A stretch of 64,000 bases of DNA from Bacillota bacterium (GTDB lineage: Bacteria; Bacillota; Clostridia; Lachnospirales; Lachnospiraceae): positions 1 to 64,000 of the forward strand of contig JAEWMB010000037.1 in NCBI GenBank assembly GCA_023457255.1. The letters are read 5' to 3'. Of the stretch, positions 41,437 to 50,140 are shown in pieces. Numbering within the stretch: position 1 is the stretch's first letter; each line of letters starts with the position of its first letter. A program made the position numbers and the translations under genes. The notes under the pieces are model-generated. The model was not told the origin of the DNA and did not search any database. It saw nothing but the letters and a program-made list of their open reading frames with translations.

Positions 41437-42411
41437 TTACTCACACCCTCTTTTGTACCAATTCTTTACTATAGCTTCCGCTTTCTTTTTATGTATATTG
41501 AATCCAACATCTTTCTTGGCTTCTTCCTCCGTATTATAAATCAAAGTACTCCAATCCCACCAGAATATTCCGTAAAACCAGGGTTCATCAAAGAAAACCT
41601 CTAAACAGGATTCATAAAATGCTGCTTGTTCCTCTTCATCCCTTTCAAACTCCTTGTGCATGAAATCCCATGGCATAGAAGCACACCCCCTTGCACTGCG
41701 GCAGCCAATTTCCATGAAGATAATCTTCTTCTTTCGCTTTTCGCTTAAAGCTTTCAGATTGTCACGAATCTTAATCCACTCTTTTACCATACTATCTTTT
41801 TGAGCTCCTCCGGCTCTTGCAACCGGATAATAAGCAGAAGTACCAATATAGTCAAGAGCATCAAACCAGCTAACTTTATCCTCTCTTCCATGATTCGTAT
41901 TATATGTAATCGGTCCCTTATAGACCGCACGAATCTTTTTAATTAACTCTCGCCAGTATTCTTCTTTTCTTTCTGTACCAAGCATCTCACAGCCGATACA
42001 AAGCATCTCACAGCCTGTATCCTGTGCTATTTCTGCATAATGCAGTAAAAATGCCGTATAAGACTCAAACCATTGCTTCCAATAAGTATCCATTCCTAGA
42101 AAATCTTCCTCCGGAAAATCAATATAAGCTCTCCAGATATGATCCCTGCAATTTACCATAGGTTTCAGACAAACTTTAATATTTCGGTCCTTTGCGCGTT
42201 TTATGGCTGTTAAAATATCTTTTTCTGTAATATCATATCGATAATCAAATCGAATTTCCGTGGATTGATAGGTATCCTGCATAAGAGGAAATGCCAAACA
42301 CATCCAGTTTACACCAAGATCAAACATAGCTTCTTGGGAGATTTTCGATGCTTCACTTTGATAAACTCCTCTCTTTGCCATATAACCATAGGTGAATCCT
42401 TTTACTTCCAT
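41437..42411 (-). CDS. GH113-like glycoside hydrolase
   Basis: 324-aa TIM-barrel hydrolase resembling family GH113 beta-mannanases/mannosidases. The probable acid/base Glu lies in LCIGCEMLGTE and the nucleophile Glu in IIFMEIGCRSARG; GIFWWDWST near the C-terminus supplies aromatic sugar-binding residues. No signal peptide, so it acts on imported oligosaccharides. Starts MEVKGFTYGYMA. The CoiA-like gene lies 59 bases upstream on the same strand, without an obvious functional link. Confidence 0.75.
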   Translation of the reverse strand: MEVKGFTYGYMAKRGVYQSEASKISQEAMFDLGVNWMCLAFPLMQDTYQSTEIRFDYRYDITEKDILTAIKRAKDRNIKVCLKPMVNCRDHIWRAYIDFPEEDFLGMDTYWKQWFESYTAFLLHYAEIAQDTGCEMLCIGCEMLGTERKEEYWRELIKKIRAVYKGPITYNTNHGREDKVSWFDALDYIGTSAYYPVARAGGAQKDSMVKEWIKIRDNLKALSEKRKKKIIFMEIGCRSARGCASMPWDFMHKEFERDEEEQAAFYESCLEVFFDEPWFYGIFWWDWSTLIYNTEEEAKKDVGFNIHKKKAEAIVKNWYKRGCE

Positions 42412-42470
42412 GACGCTACCCCCAATTTATAATATTGTATATGATGAATGGTGCAAAAAGCGCACCTTTA

Positions 42471-43535
42471 TCACTCTTCCAAAAGCGTATCCATGTAGTC
42501 CAAATATTTTTTTGATACCATCTCTTCCTTGCCATTCTGTATTAGTTCAATACAGTTTAATAAAATGTCCTTCCGTATTCCTTCCGGCAAAACTATAGTG
42601 TTAAAATCAATTTTCATAAGTCTATCCTGCCTGCACCACTCTTGGTATTCTTGCAGCTTTTTTTCGTACTGCCGCAGCTTTTGTTCTTGCGCTGCCGCAA
42701 GAATTCTATCCTTTCTGATCTGCTCCTCATGATAGCTTTTTTCTTTTTCACTAATCTCCCTTCGTCTCTTTCTCTCCGTCTCTTCCTTTTGCTTCAGTTC
42801 TATTTTCATATTCTCACATTTCTCATGAAAATCACATAAAAACCTACCCTCTTCTGAAAGTGCCACGTCATGGATATGGTAGCTTTTTTGGTATACTTTA
42901 CTCTTTCTTTTTCCTTTCTCCAGGTAAGTAAAATGATGTTTCATCGTAAAGGTTTCTTCTTCCGTATCAAAAAATACACAGCACCCGCTAATATTTTGTA
43001 GGTAAGTTTGATACCATGATAACTGACCTTTTTGTTTATCCTGCTTTATCCCCAATAGAAATACCGGTATAATTCCTTGTTCATCAAAATACTGCACTCT
43101 TAAATCAAGTTCCTTAATTGGCAGCGTATGTAACCGGTAATCAATTGCCAGATCATAGCCTTCTTCATTCTTAACATAGCATGCAGCATATAGCCCATTA
43201 AAAAGCCGATACCTAACCTTAACTTCTTTTGCCGGAAAACTTCTCTTAAGCATATGATACAAGAGCCGTTTACCACGCATAAGTTCCTGTGATTCCATTC
43301 TCTTTCCATATGTACAAGATACCATATCATAATGAGCAAAATAGGGTTCCCTCTTTAGTCCTGCCGCCAAATATACCGGACTGCCACAATCTGCACAGAA
43401 TAACTTCCTCTTTGCTGCTCTTCGCTTCCATTCCATTACAAGTTCCTGATCATAGATTCCTGCTTCATCTTTTAAATCATAGGTACAAATTTCCATACTA
43501 TTATTTTGTATATGATGATAATGACAGATTTCCAT
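42471..43535 (-). CDS. Competence CoiA-like protein
   Basis: 354 aa. The N-terminal Cys pair and following motif LFCADCGSPVYLAAGLKREP with YFAHY is typical of CoiA-like proteins, followed by a possible nuclease core (YDLAIDYRLHTLPIKELDLR) and a long charged coiled coil (about 245-325, KQKEETERKRRREISEKEK). CoiA promotes recombination of incoming DNA in competent streptococci; many Firmicutes carry homologues of unclear use. The start MEICHYHH has GAGG 9 bases upstream; an ATG five codons earlier has no ribosome-binding site. Confidence 0.7.
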   Translation of the reverse strand: MEICHYHHIQNNSMEICTYDLKDEAGIYDQELVMEWKRRAAKRKLFCADCGSPVYLAAGLKREPYFAHYDMVSCTYGKRMESQELMRGKRLLYHMLKRSFPAKEVKVRYRLFNGLYAACYVKNEEGYDLAIDYRLHTLPIKELDLRVQYFDEQGIIPVFLLGIKQDKQKGQLSWYQTYLQNISGCCVFFDTEEETFTMKHHFTYLEKGKRKSKVYQKSYHIHDVALSEEGRFLCDFHEKCENMKIELKQKEETERKRRREISEKEKSYHEEQIRKDRILAAAQEQKLRQYEKKLQEYQEWCRQDRLMKIDFNTIVLPEGIRKDILLNCIELIQNGKEEMVSKKYLDYMDTLLEE

Positions 43536-43715
43536 AAGATGCAACCTCATTTATCTAATTTTCATGCTTCCTGCTAGCACTTAGATTGTACCATACTACA
43601 CATTCCACCACAAGAAAATCCAAAACAAGCAAAATAATACGGAATGAATTCCTTTGTTCTGAAAGACTTTATTTCCACATAGACTACAAAAAACAGATTT
43701 CTTATGGAGGGACTT

Positions 43716-44336
43716 ATGGATTCTGTTGTCCGTTTTATCTATGAAAATGGACTTATTGCTATGTTTATTATTATTTTACTTGAATACGGATGTTTTCCAA
43801 TCTCTAGTGAGATTGTCCTACCCTTTTCCGGTGCCGTTGCAGCTCTTCAGAACATTCCTTTCCTTCTCATGCTCCCGGTCAGCGTATGTGCCGGAATTAT
43901 AGGTACTAGCATCTGTTACTTCATTGGTCGAATCGGCGGTCATTGCGTCTTAGAAAAAATTACTAGAAAATTTCCAAAAACCAAGAAGAGTATCGATACC
44001 TCCTATCAGCGATTTGAGCGTTACGGTTCCTACGTGGTTTGTTTTGGACGAATGATACCGATTATCCGTACCTACATAGCCTTCGTTGCAGGTGCAGTCA
44101 AACAGCCCTATCCTGCCTTCGCCATTTTCTCCATCCTTGGTATTACCATATGGAATACCTTATTGATCGGTATTGGATATCTCCTTCGCGGGAATTGGTC
44201 AAGTACGGTTAATTACTATACCAAATATAAAGATATTCTGATTCCGGTTCTATTGCTTGTAATTTTATTTTTAGTTGTACGCAAATTACAAAAGAGAAAG
44301 CCACAAGAAGAGGAAGCGAAAGATGGGAGTGCATAA
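43716..44336 (+). CDS. DedA family membrane protein
   Basis: 206 aa with about five membrane segments. Conserved DedA phrases: LEYGCFPISSEIVLPFSG, FIGRIGGH, FERYGSYVVCFGRMIPIIRTYIAFVAGA. DedA proteins are undecaprenyl-phosphate or phospholipid translocases linked to membrane energetics. The ATG (MDSVVRF) follows GGAGGGACTT. Single gene; its end forms a perfect hairpin with the following bases. Confidence 0.88.
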   Translation: MDSVVRFIYENGLIAMFIIILLEYGCFPISSEIVLPFSGAVAALQNIPFLLMLPVSVCAGIIGTSICYFIGRIGGHCVLEKITRKFPKTKKSIDTSYQRFERYGSYVVCFGRMIPIIRTYIAFVAGAVKQPYPAFAIFSILGITIWNTLLIGIGYLLRGNWSSTVNYYTKYKDILIPVLLLVILFLVVRKLQKRKPQEEEAKDGSA

Positions 44337-44349
44337 AAAATGCACTCCC
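44325..44349. terminator. Hairpin at the dedA/pyrF convergence
   Basis: GGGAGTGCA (44325-44333) pairs with TGCACTCCC (44341-44349), overlapping the dedA stop codon; no strong T-tract on either side. Confidence 0.5.
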
Positions 44350-44404
44350 ATTAAATCTTCCTGGTCACACGCACTGCTTTTTGCCTGTCTTTGCAGCTTC
44401 TACT

Positions 44405-45331
44405 CTACCGAATAGAGAATGCCTGACTAATATCTTCTCTCATATCGAGAACCGCCTGTCTTGAAGCGTCTGCAAAATTAAGAGCACCAAATTTTTCATA
44501 AGCAGACTGCTTATAGGCTGCGATTATTCCACGTGAAGAATTGATAATTGCACCCAAACCGTCCTCATTAAAATACGGAGCCAAATCAGAAGCCTTTCCG
44601 CCTTGGGCACCATAGCCCGGTACTAATATGTACGTTTTAGGCATTAATTTCCGAAGAACCTTTCCCATCTCCGGATAGGTGGCACCAACAACAGCACCAA
44701 TGTAGCTGTACTTATCACCCATGCACATCTCACCCCACTGTGCGACCTTTTCTCCAACTAATTCATAGAGTGGTTTCTCATTAATAAGCCGGTCTTGAAA
44801 TTCACCGCTGGATGGGTTTGAGGTTTTTACTAAAATAAACAGCCCTTTCTTTTCTTCCTTACATACATCAAGAAATGGTGTTATTCCATCCGAACCAAGA
44901 TAAGGGTTCACCGTCACAAAATCCTCATCAAAGCTGTAATAAGACTTACTTCCTACGGTTACTTTACCAAGATGCCCCGTCGCATAAGCCGCGGAGGTAG
45001 AACCAATATCCCCTCGTTTAATATCTCCGATTACTACAAGGTCTTTTTCCTTACAATAATCAACAGTCTTTTTAAATGCAATCATCCCTGGAATACCGAA
45101 TTGCTCATACATTGCAATCTGAGGTTTCACAGCCGGAATCAAATCGTAGGTGGTATCTACAATAGCCTTATTAAACTGCCAAATTGCTTCTGCCGCACCC
45201 TCAAGGGTCTCACCAAATTCAGCAAATGCTTTCTCTAAAACATGCTTTGGGATATAATCCAGCATTGGATCTAATCCGACAACAATAGGTGCATTGTTCT
45301 GTTCTATTTTGGTTATAAGTTTTTGTATCAT
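44405..45331 (-). CDS. pyrF: Orotidine 5'-phosphate decarboxylase
   Basis: 308-aa subfamily 2 OMP decarboxylase, last step of UMP synthesis. The catalytic Lys/Asp array lies in VVIGDIKRGDIGSTSAAYA; VGLDPML and VPGYGAQGG are phosphate-site blocks. GGAGGAATCGAT precedes the ATG; a longer upstream frame is not used. 58 bases after pyrC, so pyrC-pyrF form a pyrimidine operon. Confidence 0.95.
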   Translation of the reverse strand: MIQKLITKIEQNNAPIVVGLDPMLDYIPKHVLEKAFAEFGETLEGAAEAIWQFNKAIVDTTYDLIPAVKPQIAMYEQFGIPGMIAFKKTVDYCKEKDLVVIGDIKRGDIGSTSAAYATGHLGKVTVGSKSYYSFDEDFVTVNPYLGSDGITPFLDVCKEEKKGLFILVKTSNPSSGEFQDRLINEKPLYELVGEKVAQWGEMCMGDKYSYIGAVVGATYPEMGKVLRKLMPKTYILVPGYGAQGGKASDLAPYFNEDGLGAIINSSRGIIAAYKQSAYEKFGALNFADASRQAVLDMREDISQAFSIR

Positions 45332-45389
45332 ATCGATTCCTCCAAGGTTTATTTTAAAAATAATAAGCATGGCATAAATAAGAAGTAAA

Positions 45390-46670
45390 CTACTCCTCTG
45401 CCTGATATACCACTTCTCCGGCAGCTATCGTAAACATTACTTTACCACAAACCTTTCTTCCATGAAATGGTGTATTTTTCCCTTTGGAATAAAATTTTGC
45501 AGCATCAATGTTATATTCCTTAGTAAAGTCAGCAATTACTATGTCTGCCATCTTGCCGGGTTCTAGGCTTCCCTTCTCAATTCCAAGAATTTTTGCCGGA
45601 TTGTAACTCATCTTCTCTACCATCTGCATCGGTGTTAAATAGCCTGTCTTCACTAACTCTGTATAGGTTAGGCTAAACGCTGTTTCGGAACCAACAATAC
45701 CAAACGGAGCTTTTGACATGGAGTTCCTCTTCTCCTCTTCCCCGTGAGGTGCATGGTCGGTGGAGATAACCTCCATAATATTTTGCTTAAGACCTTCTTT
45801 TAACGCCTGTACATCTTCTTTGCCACGAAGCGGAGGATTCATCTTATAATTTGCATCATCTCCAGGAATATCCTCGTCACTTAAGATAAAATGATGAGGG
45901 CATACTTCCGCAGTTACACGAAAGCCAAGTTCCTTTGCCATCTTAACCAAGGCTACCGATGCTTTGGTGGAACAGTGGCATAAGTGAAGTTTTGTTCCGA
46001 TTTCACCTGCTAAGAAAATATCACGTGCTGTAATCACGTCCTCCACTGCATTTGTAATCCCACCTAGATTTAACTCTTCCGCTTTTTTCCCGGCGTTCAT
46101 AGCACCATTTCGCACTAATTGTTTTTCCTCACAGTGGGCAAACATAGTAAGTCCGGCATTCTTCACTGCCTTTAATCCCTCTGCATATAATAATACATCC
46201 ATAACAGATTTTCCATCCTCGCTAAAAGCAAGAGCTCCGGCTTTTGCCATACCCTCAATATCAGCTAACTCTTTTCCCATCTGTTTTTCGGTAACCGCAC
46301 CTACCGGGATAATATGAATCCTAGCATCGGACTTTGCTTTCTGATTTAAAAGCTCAACCATAGCTTTCGAATCGATGGCAGGATCTGTGTTTGGCATAGG
46401 ACAGATTGTTGTGTATCCCCCTGCTGCTGCGGCCATTGTACCTGTTGCAATTGTCTCCTTATATTCAAATCCGGGCTCTCTAAGATGCACATGCAAATCA
46501 ATGAATCCGGGCATGACATATTTACCGGCAGCATCAATTACAGCCGCACCGGGTTCCTCGATACTCTTTGCGACTTTACTTATTGTATCTCCCTCTATTA
46601 ATAAATCATATCTGCCTTCTTTTTTTGTTGCAGGGTCAAGAATAAACCCATTTTTAATCAATACTTTCAT
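45390..46670 (-). CDS. pyrC: Dihydroorotase
   Basis: 426-aa type I zinc dihydroorotase, cyclising carbamoyl-aspartate to dihydroorotate. Zinc ligands in DLHVHLREPG and the later His residues (AHCEEK, LHLCHCS) plus catalytic Asp in STDHAPHGEEEK are intact. Its leader has the recurrent module ending GAAATGAGGAAAAG. The first gene of a pyrC-pyrF operon. No PyrR-binding loop is obvious in the 140-base gap upstream. Confidence 0.95.
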   Translation of the reverse strand: MKVLIKNGFILDPATKKEGRYDLLIEGDTISKVAKSIEEPGAAVIDAAGKYVMPGFIDLHVHLREPGFEYKETIATGTMAAAAGGYTTICPMPNTDPAIDSKAMVELLNQKAKSDARIHIIPVGAVTEKQMGKELADIEGMAKAGALAFSEDGKSVMDVLLYAEGLKAVKNAGLTMFAHCEEKQLVRNGAMNAGKKAEELNLGGITNAVEDVITARDIFLAGEIGTKLHLCHCSTKASVALVKMAKELGFRVTAEVCPHHFILSDEDIPGDDANYKMNPPLRGKEDVQALKEGLKQNIMEVISTDHAPHGEEEKRNSMSKAPFGIVGSETAFSLTYTELVKTGYLTPMQMVEKMSYNPAKILGIEKGSLEPGKMADIVIADFTKEYNIDAAKFYSKGKNTPFHGRKVCGKVMFTIAAGEVVYQAEE

Positions 46671-46693
46671 CTTTTCCTCATTTCTGTGCAGTT
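46668..46693 (-). repeat. Recurrent leader module, copy at pyrC
   Basis: Minus strand AACTGCACAGAAATGAGG then AAAAGATG. The core CAGAAATGAGGA is shared with the potA, dehydrogenase and truA copies, but here it is out of frame with the gene, so the conservation is not protein coding. Confidence 0.55.
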
Positions 46694-46812
46694 TCTATAT
46701 GTCTTATCCATACGTCACAAGTGTAAGGTATTAAATTCTCCCCTGTAATAGCTTACTATAAAGGTTATATCAAGGTATGATACCCATTGCCTAGTCCTGA
46801 ATCCTTTATAAA

Positions 46813-47211
46813 TTAAAATTCCATCACCAGTCTTAAATCATGTATGATATCCTGGTTATCAATATATTCTACAAATTGAGGCGGCTCTACCCACATCATC
46901 TGCTGCAAATCTTCAGAGAGTATGGTTTCTGTTTGCAGTGCAAAGCATTCGTAACAAATTCCAATATAAAAGGTATCCCCTACCATATAAGTCCAAGTAT
47001 ATAAAACCCGGTCCATTACAGAATCAATTCCTAGCTGTTCCCGTATCAGTCTTACCACCGCTTTATCCGGTGCTTCACCGAATTCAATCTGGCCGTCGAC
47101 AAAACCCCAACGGTATGGATCTAAAATCCTGTCATCATACCAACGCTGTACAATGGCATATTTCCCTTCACTTTTTACAAGTCCCTTCACTACAATTTTA
47201 TACTTTTCCAT
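46813..47211 (-). CDS. Nudix-like protein with degenerate catalytic box
   Basis: 132 aa of Nudix fold (VVKGLVKSEGKYAIVQRWYD, WGFVDGQIEFGEAPDKAVV). The Nudix box GX5EX7REUXEEXGU reads G-IEFGE-...-RLIREQLGI: the Glu after Arg is Leu and one of the EE pair is Gln, so metal-dependent hydrolysis is doubtful. It may bind a nucleotide without cleaving it or be a weak hydrolase. AGGAGG precedes the ATG. Lies between truA and pyrC on the same strand. Confidence 0.75.
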   Translation of the reverse strand: MEKYKIVVKGLVKSEGKYAIVQRWYDDRILDPYRWGFVDGQIEFGEAPDKAVVRLIREQLGIDSVMDRVLYTWTYMVGDTFYIGICYECFALQTETILSEDLQQMMWVEPPQFVEYIDNQDIIHDLRLVMEF

Positions 47212-47374
47212 ACTGCGCCTCCTAATGTAAGAACAACACCTCTTAGGTGCGTACTTCTTTCGTATACTCCCTAGGATAGGCAGCCTTTGATTGTACGCCC
47301 TTTTAATGTCAATGCAGCAGAATTCCCACTTTGCTTTTGCCTTATGGTAACATGCTGACCTGTTCTTTCTTATA

Positions 47375-48121
47375 TTATTTATAATGTACTTCTGTTAAAA
47401 ATAGACCTTTCGCATCTATAGTCTCACCAGCTTTGTCCCTGTCTTTGCTCTCTAAAATTCTCTTTATTTCCACAGGCTCAATTTTTGATAAACCTACCTC
47501 AAGTAAGGTTCCTACGATGATACGTACCATGTGGGGCCAAAAATCATCACCCCAAACTGTAATCACTATTTCCTTTTCATCGCCATAGATTTCTAAGGAA
47601 TGGATTTCTCTCTCCGTAGATTTTTTCATTCTTTTATTATCCGAAAAAGCTTTAAAATCATGCTTCCCTATTAAAAATTTTGCTGCTTCCTTCATCTTAG
47701 CAACATCTGGACGTTTAAAGCAGTAATAATTATATTTGCGTTCAAACACGGAAGGTACTTCACCAATTGATATCTTATATTCATACTCAAAAGATACCGC
47801 ATGAAAGCCGGCATGAAACCGTTCCGGTACCTCTAATGCCTCCAACACGGCAATATCCCTTGGTAAAAACCGATTTAGATATTGTTTAATTTCATAGACC
47901 TTCCGATCTGAATTTGTCTTAAAGCTAGCTACCTGTTTATAGGCATGTACCCCTGCCTCTGTTCTAGCCGCACCGATTACCTCTACGGCTTCATTCTCCA
48001 TCTTATTTAAAACATCTTCAATCTTATCTTGAATCGTTACACTCTTCTGATTCCCGGCTTGCTTTTGCCAGCCATCATAACGAGAGCCATCATATTCTAT
48101 TACTAATTGAATATTTCTCAT
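47375..48121 (-). CDS. truA: TruA-family tRNA pseudouridine synthase paralog
   Basis: 248 aa of the TruA fold (positions 38-40 of tRNA anticodon arm in true TruA). QLVIEYDGSRYDGWQKQ, RFHAGFHAVSFEYEY and FWPHMVRIIVGTLLEVG are typical. However the catalytic motif RTDAGVHA reads RTEAGVHA, with Glu55 replacing the universally used Asp. The codon is GAG and the sequence is unambiguous. Either the protein is altered in activity or tolerates Glu. Start MRNIQLV after GAGGAAAGAT; the twelve upstream codons belong to the recurrent leader module. A normal TruA may be elsewhere. Confidence 0.85.
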   Translation of the reverse strand: MRNIQLVIEYDGSRYDGWQKQAGNQKSVTIQDKIEDVLNKMENEAVEVIGAARTEAGVHAYKQVASFKTNSDRKVYEIKQYLNRFLPRDIAVLEALEVPERFHAGFHAVSFEYEYKISIGEVPSVFERKYNYYCFKRPDVAKMKEAAKFLIGKHDFKAFSDNKRMKKSTEREIHSLEIYGDEKEIVITVWGDDFWPHMVRIIVGTLLEVGLSKIEPVEIKRILESKDRDKAGETIDAKGLFLTEVHYK

Positions 48122-48154
48122 ATCTTTCCTCATTTCTGTACTGCCTATTTTCAA
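48119..48154 (-). repeat. Recurrent leader module, copy at truA
   Basis: Minus strand AATAGGCAGTACAGAAATGA then GGAAAGATATG. In frame with truA it would encode an extension like that at potA and the dehydrogenase (x-S-x-E-M-R-K-x-M). Confidence 0.55.
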
Positions 48155-48355
48155 TATATATTATAATCTGCTGTCTTTTCTTACGTTGACTGTCTCGGCA
48201 AGATTAGCAGTATTGATAATAATTGAAGACACCTATTACGATACTTCAACGTTTCTGTTTCCTACTCATTCTTAATTCTATTCTATCTCTAGGATTCACC
48301 AACCGAATTGGAAATATCAAATTTAGGAGAGTAAACTTCATTATTTTCTAGTGCT

Positions 48356-48383
48356 ATTGTATCATATTTCATTTCGCTTTCAA
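48356..48383 (-). promoter_or_regulatory. Promoter of truA
   Basis: Minus strand TTGAAA (48383-48378), 16-bp spacer, extended -10 TGATACAAT (hexamer 48361-48356). It gives truA a leader of about 230 nt. Confidence 0.65.
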
Positions 48384-48650
48384 AGTAAATTTCCGTGCGT
48401 TTCTAAGATATTACTTTAGAGGCTCTTTTTTTCCGTAGGAAAAGAATATCGTTACATTTTCTTATCGCAATCTTGTCTCGTCTGGCATGGTTAAAAACAT
48501 TTAAACTGGACATTTTCATATATCCAGTTTAGTGATAACATACGTCTAAGCTGATCAGAAGAAATCTTAGGTATTAAGCAAGTCATAAAATTTTTAAGAA
48601 AAACGTGCATTGCTAACTTTTCTTTATCAAGAATAATAGGAGGGATACAT
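48384..48650 (+). other. Leader region of the ECF S-component gene
   Basis: No gene. A perfect AAACTGGA/TCCAGTTT hairpin lies at 48502-48529. I looked for a vitamin riboswitch in front of this transporter gene and did not recognise one. Confidence 0.4.
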
Positions 48651-49526
48651 ATGGACTCTATAAAAACCATACAATCAAACAAAGGGGAATCCAATTTAAA
48701 TCAAAGCAAACCTGTGGCATTAATCGTAGGAGTACTCCTAACTATTGCATCTGTTGCAGCAGTTATCTATGGTTATCGCTCCAAAGAAGCTGTGGAGGTA
48801 AGCCAGACCGATCGATTATTAATCTTCGGATTGATTATCTTACTTTTTGGAATTGTAATCCTTGTGAATGGAGTAATTCAGTTAAGAAAACCTGCAATTA
48901 CAGCCGTAAAATCATCAAGAAATGTCCTTACTCTAGCGCAAGCTGCTCTGTTCGCTGCGTTAGCTTATATCGGATTTAGTTACTTTCGTATCGATATCCC
49001 GGTGGGTCCCGGAAGCACTGCGTTTCATTTTGGTAATACCTTCGTTGTTGTTGCAGCTCTTTTACTCGGTGGTTCCTGGGGTGGTCTTGCCGGTGCAGTA
49101 GGACTTTCGCTTGCCGATTTGATGAGCGGTAAGTATTTTACCGTAGCTCCGCAAACATTTTTCTTAAAGCTATGTATCGGATTAATTGCCGGTCTTGTTG
49201 CTCACAGGATTTTTCATATCAGCACCTTACACAAAAAATCGAAGGTTTTGGTTGCTTCTATCACAGCCTCCGTTGCCGGCTTAGGCTTTAACGTAATTGC
49301 CGACCCCGTCATTGGTTACTTTTATAAAAAAATTATCCTTGGGCTGCAAGGTGATTTAGCAATTAACTGGGCTAAAATGACTGCAGTAACCACCTTTGTG
49401 AATGCTGTTACTTCCTCAATTATGGCTGTACTTCTCTATAATGCGCTGCGTCCTGCTTTAATCAGCGCTCATATGTTTCTTAGAAAAGAGCCAAAAGAGA
49501 CTGCTGCAAAATCGGAGAAGGTATAA
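48651..49526 (+). CDS. ECF transporter S component
   Basis: 291-aa membrane protein. Two N-terminal helices (about 18-40 and 52-74) precede a six-helix S-component core (90-285): SSRNVLTLAQAALFAALAYI, FHFGNTFVVVAALLLGGSWG, GLAGAVGLSLADLMSGKYFT. S components bind a vitamin or metal and share a common EcfAAT energising module encoded elsewhere. Substrate unknown; the extra helices are unusual. AGGAGGGATACAT precedes the ATG. Single gene with terminator. Confidence 0.85.
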   Translation: MDSIKTIQSNKGESNLNQSKPVALIVGVLLTIASVAAVIYGYRSKEAVEVSQTDRLLIFGLIILLFGIVILVNGVIQLRKPAITAVKSSRNVLTLAQAALFAALAYIGFSYFRIDIPVGPGSTAFHFGNTFVVVAALLLGGSWGGLAGAVGLSLADLMSGKYFTVAPQTFFLKLCIGLIAGLVAHRIFHISTLHKKSKVLVASITASVAGLGFNVIADPVIGYFYKKIILGLQGDLAINWAKMTAVTTFVNAVTSSIMAVLLYNALRPALISAHMFLRKEPKETAAKSEKV

Positions 49527-49565
49527 CAGTAATAAAAACGGTATCGGTACAAAACCTAACTTATG

Positions 49566-49605
49566 AAAAAGGTATGAGAATCATTAAAATTCTCATACCT
49601 TTTTT
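49566..49605. terminator. Bidirectional terminator
   Basis: Perfect AAAAAGGTATGAGAAT/ATTCTCATACCTTTTT stem between convergent genes, with A and T tracts outside. Confidence 0.9.
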
Positions 49606-49638
49606 ACTTCAAGCGTTTTACTGTTCACAAATAGCAGC

Positions 49639-49953
49639 TTATGTAAGCTGTAATTTCCCGTAGATTTCTTCAAATAAATTATATTTTACTTTAAAATCAT
49701 CCTCCGAAAGCAATGTTCTTTGCCCCGCATATTCGACCAGCAAACTGGTGTATGCCACGAATGTGATATGTTGGCGTAATAAATCTACACGTTCCATTTC
49801 ATTATATTTCTTCACTATATCCCAATTTGCAATAGAAAGTTCATAAACTTCCTCATTCTCCATAGAATTCAGGACTTCTATCATTGCTTCGTATTTTTGA
49901 GCTACAAACAATTCACGTAAATCCATATCCCTGTTTTGTAATTCTTCGTTCAT
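49639..49953 (-). CDS. Small acidic helical protein of unknown function
   Basis: 104 aa, soluble, predominantly helical and acidic (MNEELQNRDMDLRELFVAQK, SANWDIVKKYNEMERVDLLR-like central part). No known domain recognised. GAGGTAAGG precedes the ATG. It lies 187 bases downstream of recJ on the same strand and may be cotranscribed. Confidence 0.6.
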   Translation of the reverse strand: MNEELQNRDMDLRELFVAQKYEAMIEVLNSMENEEVYELSIANWDIVKKYNEMERVDLLRQHITFVAYTSLLVEYAGQRTLLSEDDFKVKYNLFEEIYGKLQLT

Positions 49954-50140
49954 CCCTTACCTCGATCCTGTATAGAATTCTATCTTCCTAATTTTTTATT
50001 TTTCCCAGTTAAAATTAATCACGGCTGCAAATGATCGTTACCTTGCCCATCCCTGAAAAAATGCTGAAGTTACATTCCTGCGGTTAAAATTTTTAGAATT
50101 TTCTTACACGGTATTTTTTAACACCTTCGAAATTCTCTTC

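Noticed and set aside
48384..48650. Tetrahydrofolate riboswitch before the ECF S component, suggested by GGAGAGTA near 48326
   Set aside because: The remaining conserved riboswitch segments and pairings are absent, and the match lies far upstream.
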